Below are positions 1 to 11,700 of a DNA stretch of 64,000 bases, piece by piece (positions within the stretch are counted from its first letter, which is position 1; the number at the start of each line of letters is the position of its first letter). Source of the stretch: Eucalyptus grandis (lineage: Eukaryota; Streptophyta; Magnoliopsida; Myrtales; Myrtaceae); the NCBI RefSeq assembly GCF_016545825.1, contig NC_052622.1, positions 6,329,001 to 6,393,000 of the forward strand, read 5' to 3'. Below the pieces are notes generated by a model, which did no database searches, was not told where the DNA came from, and was given only the letters and a program-made list of their open reading frames with translations. A program made the translations under genes and the position numbers.

Positions 1-620
1 GGGTTTAGCCCACAACCAATCATTCCTTTAGATGCACAAAGGAAACTTCACACTTATAAATTGGCCCATTTCCTCCCATTTTTCCTATGTGGGACAAAGA
101 GAAATGCACTTAGTTTGTTTGTAAAACAAACTTCCAACAATACTCCAAGGAAACAGATAATAATAATAACAAACAAACTATAAAGAAAAGATTAGTAAAC
201 GTTTGGAAAGTGTAAATTTTAGACATAACCTTTCACAATTGAAAATAATTTGGAAATGAAAAAGTGGACATACACCTCACACTTTATAATGGTAGTGCAT
301 TCTGTCGTGTTCATCGATCATTCTAAACTTCCATCCCATTGTCTATATTTATCAACATCCTGTATCTTACTTTATTCAAATAACAAATATGCAAGAACCA
401 TTCCATGTTTTCGTTTATAGCTTAATCCCTCCGTCTCCATTTGCGGATTACAGTATCCCCAATCACAGGGTTCCCAAGACGAACTTAATTAGGCTTACGG
501 CAACTATACTTTTTGGAAAATATAATAAAAGATGGTGGCCGCCGTTCCTCAGGTCGCCTTATAGTTGAAAAGCGTAGCTTATGTCGGTAATGTTGCCACA
601 TGAGGTGAATTCCCCGCATG
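1..620 (-). pseudogene. LRK10L unit A: remnant of a receptor-kinase juxtamembrane/TM exon
   Basis: No open frame survives. From about 150 to 440 the sequence aligns by eye with 20600..20895 in unit D. Both copies share the run around 'cctcacactttat' and the 'ccatgttttc' block, then a stretch resembling the juxtamembrane codons of the intact kinase (near 16290). From 440 to about 540 it resembles the transmembrane exon (near 16330..16380; 'cccaagacgaactta' against 'cccaagatgaatttc'). I read this as the decayed left end of a further LRK10L copy that continues outside the window. The assignment rests only on comparison between units. Confidence 0.5.
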
Positions 621-1790
621 GATTGTACCCGCATAGAAGAATAACGAGAACAAGGGCTAGTTTTTTTAGCATTGCAATGTTTGTTTCAAAGGGTTTTCAT
701 TAATAAGAAATTAAATCAAAAGAAATTACAGGAAATTGGCATTTATCAAGTCACGAATTGACTCGGATTGGAAAGCTAGTATAATGAACGAGCAAGGTTT
801 TTGAAGACGATGTGGCATCTTGTTAGTTGCCCCTATTGGGAGTCAAAATGATGGGTTGGTGGTCCATCTTACAAAATAGAAGAAGATGAAGTGTGGGGCT
901 CGTCAACTGACAAGTCAAAGTCAGTCAACGTAAGTTGACGAGCAACAGAGAATCGGAAGAAAAAGTCAAAAAGATTATGCGCTGCGAACCATCCTAGAAA
1001 AGCTCGTAGAAGAAAATTTTGGGAAGGTGCAAAACAACCGCGTCCAACTTTTCCGGGCTGAACACTATGGGTCAAAATTTTGGGAAGGTCAAAAAGATCA
1101 TCATCGACCATTATGGGTCAAAATTGGAAGGATGCACGAGCAACAACCGCGTCCGTCTTTTCCGGGCTGAACACTCACTTTTTCGCTAAATTCATAGCTA
1201 AAAGTGTACTTATAAAAGGTATTAATAAGTTACCAACAAAAAGAATGATCATGGTTCATGAACTGTCGACTTCATGTCATATTGAGAAAAATTATATACA
1301 ACAGCTTCCCGAGTCAAAAAATGAGATGAGATTGATTAGCTCTTTATGATGATTTGGGAGACTTCCTTTAGTCCTTGTTTAGTTGATTGATTCCAGAGGA
1401 ATTTAATTAGTCAAAGAATGAATATTCTACTCTTAAGCTTTTCATTTAAAAAAAAAGAATGACTATTGTTGGAGCTGGAATATTTCATATGTAGGACTTC
1501 CTTGAAATATATTTAAGGGAATTACCTAACCACCTTTAATTGAATTCCACCTTCATCATAATTATGCTCCACTACCACCAAAGTCATCGAACAGTCTAAG
1601 TTCATCACCTCTTGCTATCATTCATTGCGTGAGGAGAGGGAGGTCAAGTTGAGTCCCCGCCTCGACTCAGGACCTTGAGGCCGGCCTTGAAACCCCAATG
1701 CCAGAAATCGAGACCCTGGTGCCCAAGCCCGGCATGTCAAGGATCGAGTTCTGGACGGACTCAAGGTTTGAGCCCATGATAACCTAAGCA
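620..1790. other. Intergenic sequence with a local duplication; no gene seen
   Basis: No supported coding region. Positions 1022..1080 and 1126..1178 are diverged copies of one block; both contain 'aacaaccgcgtcc' and 'ttttccgggctgaacact'. A GC-richer patch at 1620..1780 interrupts otherwise AT-rich sequence and resembles the GC-rich cores of the MITE-like elements elsewhere in the window, but I could not find its ends. Confidence 0.5.
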
Positions 1791-2399
1791 ACCTAGTAAA
1801 AGAAGGAAGAATTTAATTAATCCAATTTATTAATGTTAATAAAGGAGACATCATCTGATGTCTCCTATTATTCCCTGATTTAATTATTTAACTAATCTCC
1901 GATGGAACAAAAAGTCAACAAAAGTATCCACTATTTATTGTGTAGTTAAGCGTCCCCTTCTTCCCCTTGTTTAAACCGAAGTTGTTGTTTATGATCTCTC
2001 CTAAATTTTGTCATTTCTTACCATCCGTCATTTTTATTAGTGGCAACGATTAGTTTGCCCTAAAGCGACACGTACATAGCGACCACTAGAGTGCCGGGAA
2101 GTCCTGTGTGCTAGTTAGTATTTTACGCAAAGACTCCAAAACGCAAACTCGCTCCTCACAAGACTATGCTGAAAGTCATCACTAGATTATATATCAGATC
2201 CATAAGCGCAACTTATAACTAATAACATCTTTAATATGAAAATGCTAAAGATGATACAATCGTAATTATGATCCATTAAAATAGTCTCACATACGTAAAA
2301 TCTCATGATGGCCAAGAAAGGGAGCTACACTTAAAACATCATTAATACGATCCGTTTTTGTTTGCCACATATGTCACGAGATAAAATATTATCATGGCT

Positions 2400-4743
2400 C
2401 TATGCTTGTGTAATACTAGTAGTACCATACTCAATATGAGAATCTTTATAAGTTATTCCACTAATCGATGAAGTGGATATAGTATCTCTGCCATTGTTAG
2501 CCCAAGTTCCATCATCCCTTGTCGACATTTCTGGTGGATAAAAGAGTGGCTTGGGAGGTATTTGTAGATCATCTACTTCTCCTTCTAGCATTTCCAAGAC
2601 TTTGTGCATTGAAAGGTGATTGCTAGGATTCAATTGAATTTACCAAAGAGCAACGATTATCATATTCCTTACTATTCTTTTATCCTCCTCCCTAATATGT
2701 TCAACCGGAATGTCCAGTCCTTCACTAAGTTTCTCATGAACCCAAAAAGGAGAGTACGTCTAACTAGAACATGCTTCAACCACCTCCCAACTCTTCCTCC
2801 CACTAGCCATTTCCATCAACAATTTACCAAAACTATAGACATCGGCTTTGTAAGAGACGCTTCCGAGGTTTCTATAGACCAGCTCCAAAGCCATGCCATA
2901 GGTTCCCCTTGTAGTAGTAAGAGATACGATATTGTAATCCGCATGATACAATCTCACTAGCCCAAAGTCAAAAACTTTTGGGGTGAAATCCTTGTTGAGA
3001 AAAATGTTGTGAGACTTAATATCAAAGTGTAGAATTTGCATGTCACAACCTCAATGAAGATACTCAATCCCTCTAGCTACTCTGAGAGGAATCTCATACA
3101 CCTCCTTGCAAGCAAGAGAAATCCCTTGTCCTCGTGAAAAAATGTGCTTATCCAAAGATCCATTGTGCATGAAATCATAAACAAGAGCTTGATTCAAGCC
3201 ATCAAAGAAAAAACCAATCAGTCTAACCACATTAACATGATAAATTCTTCCAATCGTAGCCACTTCACTTATGAAGTCCTTCTCATTTGATTTCCCCTTC
3301 TTCAGAATCTTCACTGGCACCTCACGGCCACCCCGGAGTCTTCCTTTTAACACAGAATCGTACCCTCCCTCACCTAGTTCTTGTCTTGAAGACTGCCTGT
3401 GATTTTCTTGATGTCCGAGTAAGAGTATCTTATCGGCAAGAAATTATTGTTAGATCGCAAAAATTCTTCGGTGTTTGATCCATTGCCAAGTGTCTTCTCC
3501 TCCATATGTGCAGGAGCAACATTATCACCCATGGGACTCCCAAGATGAATTTCACAACCACGAATGGCGCTATATGTTGGGATGAAGGCAAGAAAATTGT
3601 GAGTGTTAAATATTTGCGTTTAGTAACGTTAAATCAATTTCACAATGAGAAGATTGTAGTAATGTTACTGATGCCATATCACGAGACCATATAAATTACC
3701 CAGGTGATGAACATGAGGTAATGCTCGATTTTAACTGCAAGAGATCTAGAAGTTGAATATGTGACAAATGAAAGCTGAACAAATTCAAGAGACGATTATT
3801 TAGATCATTATCAACGGATTAGTAAATGGGTTCAACCCACTAAGATTTGTTGGCAGAATTCGAATTAAATAAATAATTATCTATTATTATACGTACAAAA
3901 TACCACAACAGTATTTACTTAACTATTTTATCTTAAAGGGCATTTTCAAATCACGTGGGCTCTGCAAAGATATACAGATGACCGAGCTCAATTTTCACGA
4001 GTTTCGAACAAATATATCCTGACAATTCTTCTTTCTTTCTAAGAAAACAGAACAAACTCGAAGGTTCTTACTTTTCTTGGATCCGCAATGACTTTGGTAC
4101 GTGTCGTTGATTTCACAGCAATAGCAATCCGGCCCACAGGTAAATGGAAGCCATGAAATTTCAAACGCGTAAACGATAAGCTCATAAATTTGCGCAAAAG
4201 AGCGAAGATGGTTGCCATCAGCCCACCAAGGTATCATTGTCATATGCTCTATAGTGCATGTAGCTTCCACGTATGAGACATTTGCATCGATCATGGCGTA
4301 CACTCGCCTTCTCGTACTAGATTAATCCAAAAACTTGACTCCATCGAGGCACGATGAAGTGTCAATGTAAATCCGAGAATCGAAGGCCTTCATACAATCC
4401 ACGATCGCCATAGTCTTGGATAACGCTGGACCCTTTTTGATCATATATTTCCCACATCTATACCAATCCGGGTTGTAGCTGAAGTTGCTGCATAACAAAG
4501 AGCGAGAAAGAGACGAGCAGTCGCCCTTTGGCAGCCTGACATCAACAAGCCTAATCGTGTGTAGTTGTTATAGTCAATGTACTGTACAAAGTACTTACTA
4601 GAGTACAAATCCAAAATAGGGCAGTTATATTTGCAGTCCAGCTCATAGTTAGAGTGGCCGCAGTCTTTCGAGTAGCCCTTCAATCGAAATGGGGAACTTA
4701 TGTTGACATCAGCGCAAAAGAAGGTGCAGTGATTATTCTCCAT
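2400..4743 (-). pseudogene. LRK10L unit B: broken Lr10-like receptor kinase
   Basis: This is a full-length but inactivated paralogue of the intact kinase at 15210..18309. The extracellular exon lies at about 4743..3995. It has the cysteine-rich GUB_WAK_bind start (CTFFCADVNISSPFRL), then shifts frame after NNYTRL; a second frame resumes at YAMIDANVS. The TM/juxtamembrane region is at about 3590..3480. The kinase lies at 3353..2400 and keeps a VPVK lysine motif, HFDIKSHN and DFGL. Lesions visible: an in-frame stop just after EYLH, a stop after ACSS, a stop in the ALWCIQ motif (ALW-stop-IQ), loss of the GYMAPE segment, and an upstream frame break. The EYLH stop sits where the intact copy has CGA (Arg), so it is a single C-to-T change at a CpG. 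It is almost certainly non-functional as a kinase. Confidence 0.85.
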
Positions 4744-5800
4744 GGCGATTTTAAAAGATCCATGAAGAAGTGGGAGGAGGGGGGGGGATGTTGATCATTG
4801 TGCATAGGTTATGCAATAGCAGAGAGCACGGATCGATCAAGCAAGTCTTCGATTTAGTGTTGAGATGTGAAGAAAGATAGGGATGAGAGGAATACTCTTG
4901 ATTGCTCTGATTCTCGAGATGATGATGATGATATGAGAAAGGGAAAAATCTCCGACTTTAAAGCTGATCGTGTGGAAGTGAATGATTTGGGGTGTAGCAA
5001 CCAGAAAACGAGACATGCGAGACAAGCAAAAGCGTGGGAATGGTCGACTGAAACGTCGAAGCCGGTCGATGAGTACGGGACAAGCAACCGAGGGAGACTT
5101 TGTGCACCGCGACGAATCTGAAGTTCAATTGACCTTGGCTCCACCCTAGCCACCCGACGCAGTGTGTGCAGCAAGCTCAGAGCGAACCATGGTGCGGCCC
5201 GGCCCGGCCCAATGGCTAGGGGTTGGAATGAGGAGCATAGATTAAAAGATCAGGATTCAACTCTCGAGACGAGCGAAAAGCTCATGTGAGTTCATTTTCC
5301 AATTATTTGAAATTCGATCCGATTGGTTTGAAAATGTTTTGTTTTTTTGGTTTTTTTTTTTGTAAGGAAAAATGTTTTGTTTTTTCATCATGTAGATGTT
5401 AAAAAATCTTAGTAAAATGATAATTTCACATGTTTATTCTATCTATAATAAACCTCAGCTTTTCTAATTTTAAAATTGTATTTTTAAATGCAACACGATG
5501 TATGCCTTTTCTTATATGTTGATATATCGTTACATACGCTGCATGCATTAAGATCAAACCTTTTCTCGAAGATGTGTATAAATGAAATGTGATTTAAGAA
5601 TGATTTGAGAATTCTTTGTTCATGTTTAGTATTATTAAATAAATGATCAACATTGATAAATCCTTTTTTTTTCTTATTCTTAGTGACATAGCTCCATGAT
5701 TGTAACATTTTTTCAGAGTTCATAAACTTAATGGTCCTATCAACAAGCAATCAACCATGACCTAGGCAATGGAAAAAATAAAAAATAAAATAAAGTTGGC
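4744..5800 (-). promoter_or_regulatory. Upstream flank of LRK10L unit B, duplicated in units D and E
   Basis: Positions 4800..5800 align by eye with 22320..23300 (unit E), and in part with 18310..18600 (unit C) and 20930..21230 (unit D). Shared landmarks include 'gtgtggaagtgaatgatttgggg', the 'gggaatggtcg' block and the 'attcaactctcgagac' block. This is the presumed promoter and 5' flank that was duplicated with each kinase unit. I cannot point to a convincing core promoter. Confidence 0.55.
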
Positions 5801-5807
5801 AATCTTA

Positions 5808-6726
5808 GGCTCTGTTAGTTTAGCATAAAATATCATGTTTCGGGAAAATATTTTCCAGGAAGCTATTTTCCAAGAAAATGACGAGATTTTTCGGTATTCT
5901 ACAAATCTGAAAATGAAGTGAGAGATATTCCACTTTTCATTATCTTATTTAATTTTCTAGAAAAAGTTACCAAAAATGGAATTTTGATTTTTTAGTCGAC
6001 CAAAAAAATTAATTTTAATTTTTATATATTTTTTAAAATTTAAATTTTCAATTATTTTCTATTATTAAAAAATCGAATTTTTAAAATTTTTTCTTTCTTT
6101 CTTCTTCTTTTTTTCCTTTTTCTTTTTCTTCCTCCTCCTCTTTCTTCCTTCGCCACCACATGCCTCTGATGGCCAACGTTTAACAACCAACCAAGACATG
6201 GATCGGAGCTCGAGGCCTAGCTAATCCAAGCTAGCCCAAGCTCGCTAAGACCGGCGAGCTCACGGCTCACCGTATCTAGGCGAGCGCGAGCTCTATTGAT
6301 CTAGGCAACCCCAACCTTGTCGAGGCTGGTGAGCTCATGCTTGCCGGCTTGTGGCGAGGCTCAAGCTAGCCCGTGGCTACTCGCCACCGCCACCGAGACT
6401 AGTGATCGGCCAAGGAAAATGAAAAAGAAAAGGAAAGAACAAAAATTAAAAACTTGATATTTAAAAAAAAAAAAAAGAAAAAGAAGAAGAAAACATATAA
6501 AGAAAACATAAAAATAAAAGGAAAATGTGTTTGGTGAAAGAAAGTGAGGTGAAAGAAGTTATGGAAAATGTTTTCTATTTCTGAAAATGGAAAACATTCT
6601 CTCCACTTTTGAAAATGTTTTTTCTAATAGCGGAAAACGTTTTTCTAGACTAGTTCATTTTTTGTGAAACGAACATTGGAAAATCTGAATTTTTTTTTAA
6701 AGTTATTGTCCGTGAAACGAACGGAA
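5808..6726. mobile_element. MITE-like non-autonomous DNA element (probably hAT-type)
   Basis: A 0.92 kb block is present here and missing from the otherwise collinear unit E flank. There the empty site reads 'ggcaatctta' straight into 'tagtcattag' at 23291..23310. The ends are imperfect inverted repeats: 'ctctgttagtttagca' at the left, and 'ttccgttcgtttcacg' reading inward on the other strand from the right. Subterminal 'ggaaaat/attttcc' motifs are also inverted. The centre (6150..6420) is GC-rich and flanked by polypyrimidine and polypurine runs. There is no transposase. A target duplication is uncertain ('caatctta' against 'caatcatt'). Family assignment is inference. Confidence 0.6.
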
Positions 6727-8735
6727 CAATCATTAATTTTCCTTACATATTCATAAGTTAATATCTTTTCAAAATAATTCACGGTTGAATTTTTTTTTTC
6801 CTTTTGATACGACAGTCCCGATTATATACAAGATCGATTCCATAAGTTGTTGGACTAGACCATGTAATTCCCCATTAATTAATGAAGTTGGGAAGAGATT
6901 AATGGAGAAAATCTAACAAATTTTCACATTTGTAGACCCATGCTAAACATTCACAAAAATTCCGTGAGTTCTCTCCTTTTCGTTTTTGTTCCCTCTTGGC
7001 TGAAACTAAAAGAGATTTGTGGTAGTTGAGTCAGAGATGAAGGAGAGAGGTCTGGATTCGTTTTCTAGTCTGTATATGCTATAAACTGGACTAAACAAGA
7101 GTTTTCATCACGAGCAAATCGAAAGAGTTGCTAGGCTGCTAGCTAGCAAGGACAAAACATGGGCGATCAATTCATAGCTCATATCCTTCTGCATAAATCG
7201 TGATTGGTAAAACTTTCATGGTAAATGTCGAAGTTCCTAAATATCATCTGAAGAGACGGATCTCCGACCTTCTGCCTAGATGGGATTCATGGAAGAAAAC
7301 ATTTTGGTCACTGTCAAGCAGATCCTCATCTGTTTCTTGAAGTTAAATGTATATTGAGCGTATTGAGTAACGAACCGAATATCCAACATGCAAACGTCCC
7401 TTTTGAAATTCAGCGCGAATCACCTCAACCCTAGTACCAATGATAGCTTGTTAGCTGATCTCAGCGCCTTGAAACTTCCAAATGACCATGCAGAAAAGCA
7501 AGAAATGTCTCTTGCTTCCATGTTAAGAGAAGTCATTGTGATGGTGCAATAGGTGGAGACATATCATCCCCGGGTAATTCGAAACCTGGCAGATGTGGCT
7601 CTATTCCTTTTTTTATTGCCATATCAGAGAAAACTAATATCAATTTTACAAGCTACTTCGTTGGCCAAGTCTTGGCTGTTTCATACTTCATATGTGTTTG
7701 CATTTTGCTGAAACAGAATAAAGTTATCCCTTGAATGCGTCAAATCAGAGTATCCTTATCCACCATAGAATGGAACAAGAGAAACTGCCATCTAATGATG
7801 TCATTAATTTAAGTGCCGGACAGGGACGTTGTCCGATCACAAAGTTTCTCCAGAGTCGAGTGGAGGAATACCACATTCTTTTCGGGAATGAATGGACTGT
7901 AAGCTTGATCTTCAAGAACCCGACTTTACTTGAATCAACTCAACAATGGAATTCATTTCGGCGTACAGTTGCAACTATCACAGTGAGAGAACTGTTAAAT
8001 ATTTTCTTGCCAAAATAGAGAGAGAAAGGGATGAGAAAGGCTGAGGAAAATGGGTTTCCTACTCCTTAGATCACCAAGTTACAGGTTTGAGCAGAACAAA
8101 TAATCACAGACTAGGATAGATATAAGATTAGATGGGGAATGAGTTAGAGAAGTGACAAATGCTGAGCAAAACGAGTCCCTGCAGTAAATGTGAACAGCTT
8201 TAAGAAGAGCTTAAACCCAAGATACTTCTAGGTTGGTGAATCCCAAGTAATGTAAAAATGTCCGTCGTGCATCTAAGGAGATCGCAAGACGGACAGACTC
8301 TAGCTAGCTAGTTAGGCATCTTGTGAGATGTTTCCTAAATGGACATGCACGATGTTTTGAGGAAAATACACACCCCAAAGAATCTCGACGAACAGTGCTG
8401 ACCTTTCTGGCATCTCATTGATCCGGTACCGATTTTTCTAAACCAGCATTTTTGGTGCAAAAGAGGTACTCTTAAACCAGAATGCAATTAATCTAGGGGA
8501 ATAAAACTAAGAATTGCTTGCTCAGACAATGTCTGTTTCTGTATGTTTTGTCTGTGGCAGCAGGCTCATAAACATCAACGGAAATGCTGAGAAGGAAAAG
8601 ACTTCCCAGCTATTATTTTTCCCGAACCTCAAAGGATATGCTCCATATATTCCTTGCACAGCATAGTATTCATAAATATATAATCTTCAAGAGTCAACAC
8701 GTCAGTCGGTCCTCTGTGCATGTGAAAAAAGAAAA
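6727..8735. other. Intergenic; two unrecognised short ORFs
   Basis: Positions 6727..6960 continue the flank shared with unit E (to about 23590). Beyond that I see no recognised gene. A 55-codon ORF on the plus strand begins at 7387 (starts MQTSLLKFSANHLNPS) and a 95-codon ORF spans 7731..8018 (starts MNASNQSILIHHRMEQ). Neither shows a domain I recognise. They could be leader or exon remnants upstream of the ABCB pseudogene, or chance ORFs. Confidence 0.35.
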
Positions 8736-11700
8736 ATGGTGCAGACGTCTACCCAGCCGGAACAGCCCATGCAGGTAGAAGGGAAGGAAACAGAAGTACT
8801 GGAGGAAGTGAAGAAGAAGAGTGACTCGACAGGCTTGCCATTTTATAAGCTTTTGAAGTATGCAGACGCACTTGATTGGATTTTAATGGCTCTAGGGACC
8901 ATAGGATCCGTCGTCCACGGGATGGCTCAACCTGTTGGATATTTGTTATGCTTTCGGGAGTCATATCGACGACAAAGATGGCATGGTTCATGCTCTGAAA
9001 AAGGTAGATAACTGCACTTCGCTTGAATTCCTAGCTTACTGTCAACTCGTGGCTATATTTATTCCTAGCGCGCCTTTGAGTTCCAACTTACTAAATATGG
9101 ATGATTCACACACAGTGTCATTGGAGCTTTTCATTCGTGTTTTTCTTCTTTGCTCTTTCAGGTTGTTCCATATGTGTGGTACATGGCCTTTGCAACCTTC
9201 CCTGCTGGAATCCTAGGTTAGCTTCTTTTGGTTTTCTTAGATGATGGAGATGCATATGTTTTTATTCAGTCGCAGAATTTCAGTTTTTTATTGACATGCA
9301 CACTCGTTTCGCACATAATCGCCGTTCGAAAGTCACTGTTTACTAGGGCCCACTAGAGATTGCTTATTTTGGCGTGCCACTCCCAAACGTGGCATCAATT
9401 TTTATGGGATCGGAAGTATCGTAAAATCATTTATCATATTGGACTATTAGCAATAAAGTTAGTAAGAAGCAATGGATTAACTACAGGAGAGAAAACTACT
9501 AGTATAGAAAATATGCAGTAATAAAGCATTCGCGTGGCTTCCAATTTTCTGCAGAGATTGGATGCTGGATGTTTGTGAGCGAAAGACAAACAGCACGGAT
9601 CAGATTAGAATTCCCAAGATCGCTCCTCAGACAGGAGATTGGAGCTTTCGATACTGAATTGTCGAGTGGAAAAGTCATTGCCGGAATAAGTACTCACATG
9701 AGCGTAATCCAGGATGCTATAGGAGAGAAGGTAGCAATCTCTCCCTCAAGTTGACTGCTCTTGAGATTTCCCCACCGAAGTTTGCCGATCATGCTAACAA
9801 AACTTTTTGCTAGCAGCTGGGGCACTTCCTTTCGTGCTTCGCCACATTCTTTTCTGGAGTCTTGATTGCCTTCATTTGCAGTTGGGAAGTTTCACTGGTC
9901 ACCTTGTTTGTAGTTCCCTTAATTCTACTGATTGGAGCCACCTACACCAAGAAAATGAATGCCATCTCAGCTGCCAAAATGATTTACCTATCCGAAGCTA
10001 CTGCTGTTGTGAAATAGGTGAAAAAACTTCACCTTTTTTAATTTTAAAAAATCTAAGAAAAAGGGAATTATCTGGAAATTCACGGGTTAATGTTTGACAA
10101 CGGACAGACCATATCTCATATGAAAAAGGTCTTTGCATTTGTCGGAGAGGATTATGCAATCAAGTCATTCTCAGACTGCACGGACAAGCAATCCGTTATT
10201 AGCAGAGGAGAGGCACTGATTAAGGGAGTTGGAACAGGAATGTTTCAAGCAGTGACCAACTCCTCGTGGGCACTAATCATATGGATCGGAGCAATTGTCA
10301 TTAGTGGAGGGAACGTCATAGCAGCAGTCATGAGCATCCTCTTGGAGCTATGTAAGAAAAGTTTACCTTTCTTGTAGGGTTTTTGGATGAGATTGTTTCG
10401 TCTTACAGCGACTAGAGAAGCAATCCAATGATGATCATCAAACTAGTTAATCTGCGCTTAACATGTGAAATAACATCATCCTACATGGGTTCTCTAAAGT
10501 TTTGTATGAATGCATGTATGATGCTTATCACTTTGAACCTCGTAAGAAGTTATCAGATGCCTTTAAGAATTTTCAAATCATGAAGTGAAGAAGATATAAC
10601 TCTGATTATGGACCGTGGCTTCTTCTGCATTCCAGCTCAATCACTTATGCTGCACCAGACATGCAAGTATTTAACCAAGCAAAAGCAGCAGGAAATGAAG
10701 TATTCAAGGTGATCCAGAGAAAACCAAATATTAGCAATGCTTCGGGGGGATCATATTGAAGGAAATTGAGGGAATATTGACATAAGGAACATTCACTTTG
10801 CTTTACCCATCCCGAGAAGATAAAATGATTCTTCAAGGTTTTACACCGTCAATTCCAGCAGGAAAGATGGTGGCGTTAGTTGGTAGCAGCGGGTGTGGGA
10901 AAAGCAGAGTCATATCCCTGGTTGCGAGATTCTAGGATCCATCGGAAGGTCTGAAACCTTTATCCTCCATGCTCTTGAGCTGAAATTTGTTATCCTCTCC
11001 ATATTATTCCCATGCTTTCACGCTTCTATTGCTCATGCACAAAGGTTGCTGACGATTGGGTAATATTGCATGTTTTCAGGGGTCATTCTCATAGATAACC
11101 AAAACATCAAGGATTTTGATTTGAAGTGCCTACGCCAAAATATTGGAGCAGTTTCCCAAGAACCATCATTGTTTGCTGGCACAATCAAGGACAACCTTAA
11201 AGTAGGAAATATGGATGCAGATGACCAACAAATAGAGAATGCAGCAATTATGGCGAATGCACATAATTTCATTTCACAGCTTCCAGATAAGTACTTGACA
11301 GAGGTAATATGCAATCTCCTAGCAACAGATGTAAACAAACGATATCTCCCTTGAAAGTTCTCAAGCTCTCACTAGAAAAAAAAAACTAGGATCCTGAGTT
11401 AAATTTTGGTGCCACGATGATGAACTAGGTGTGGCAAAGGGGCTTCCAGCTGTCAGGAGGACAAAAACAAAGAATTGCTATAGCCAGAGCCATTCTCAAG
11501 AATCCTCAAATTCTTCTGCTCGATGAGGCTACTAGTGCTCTTGATTCAGAATCAGAGAAGCTGGTTCAAGAGGCATTGGAGAAGGCCATGCAAGGAAGAA
11601 CAGTGATCTTGATTGCACACAGATTGTCGACCATCGTTAATGCAGATGAAATTGCAGTCATAGAGAATGGACAGGTTGAAGAGACAGGAACGCACGGGAT

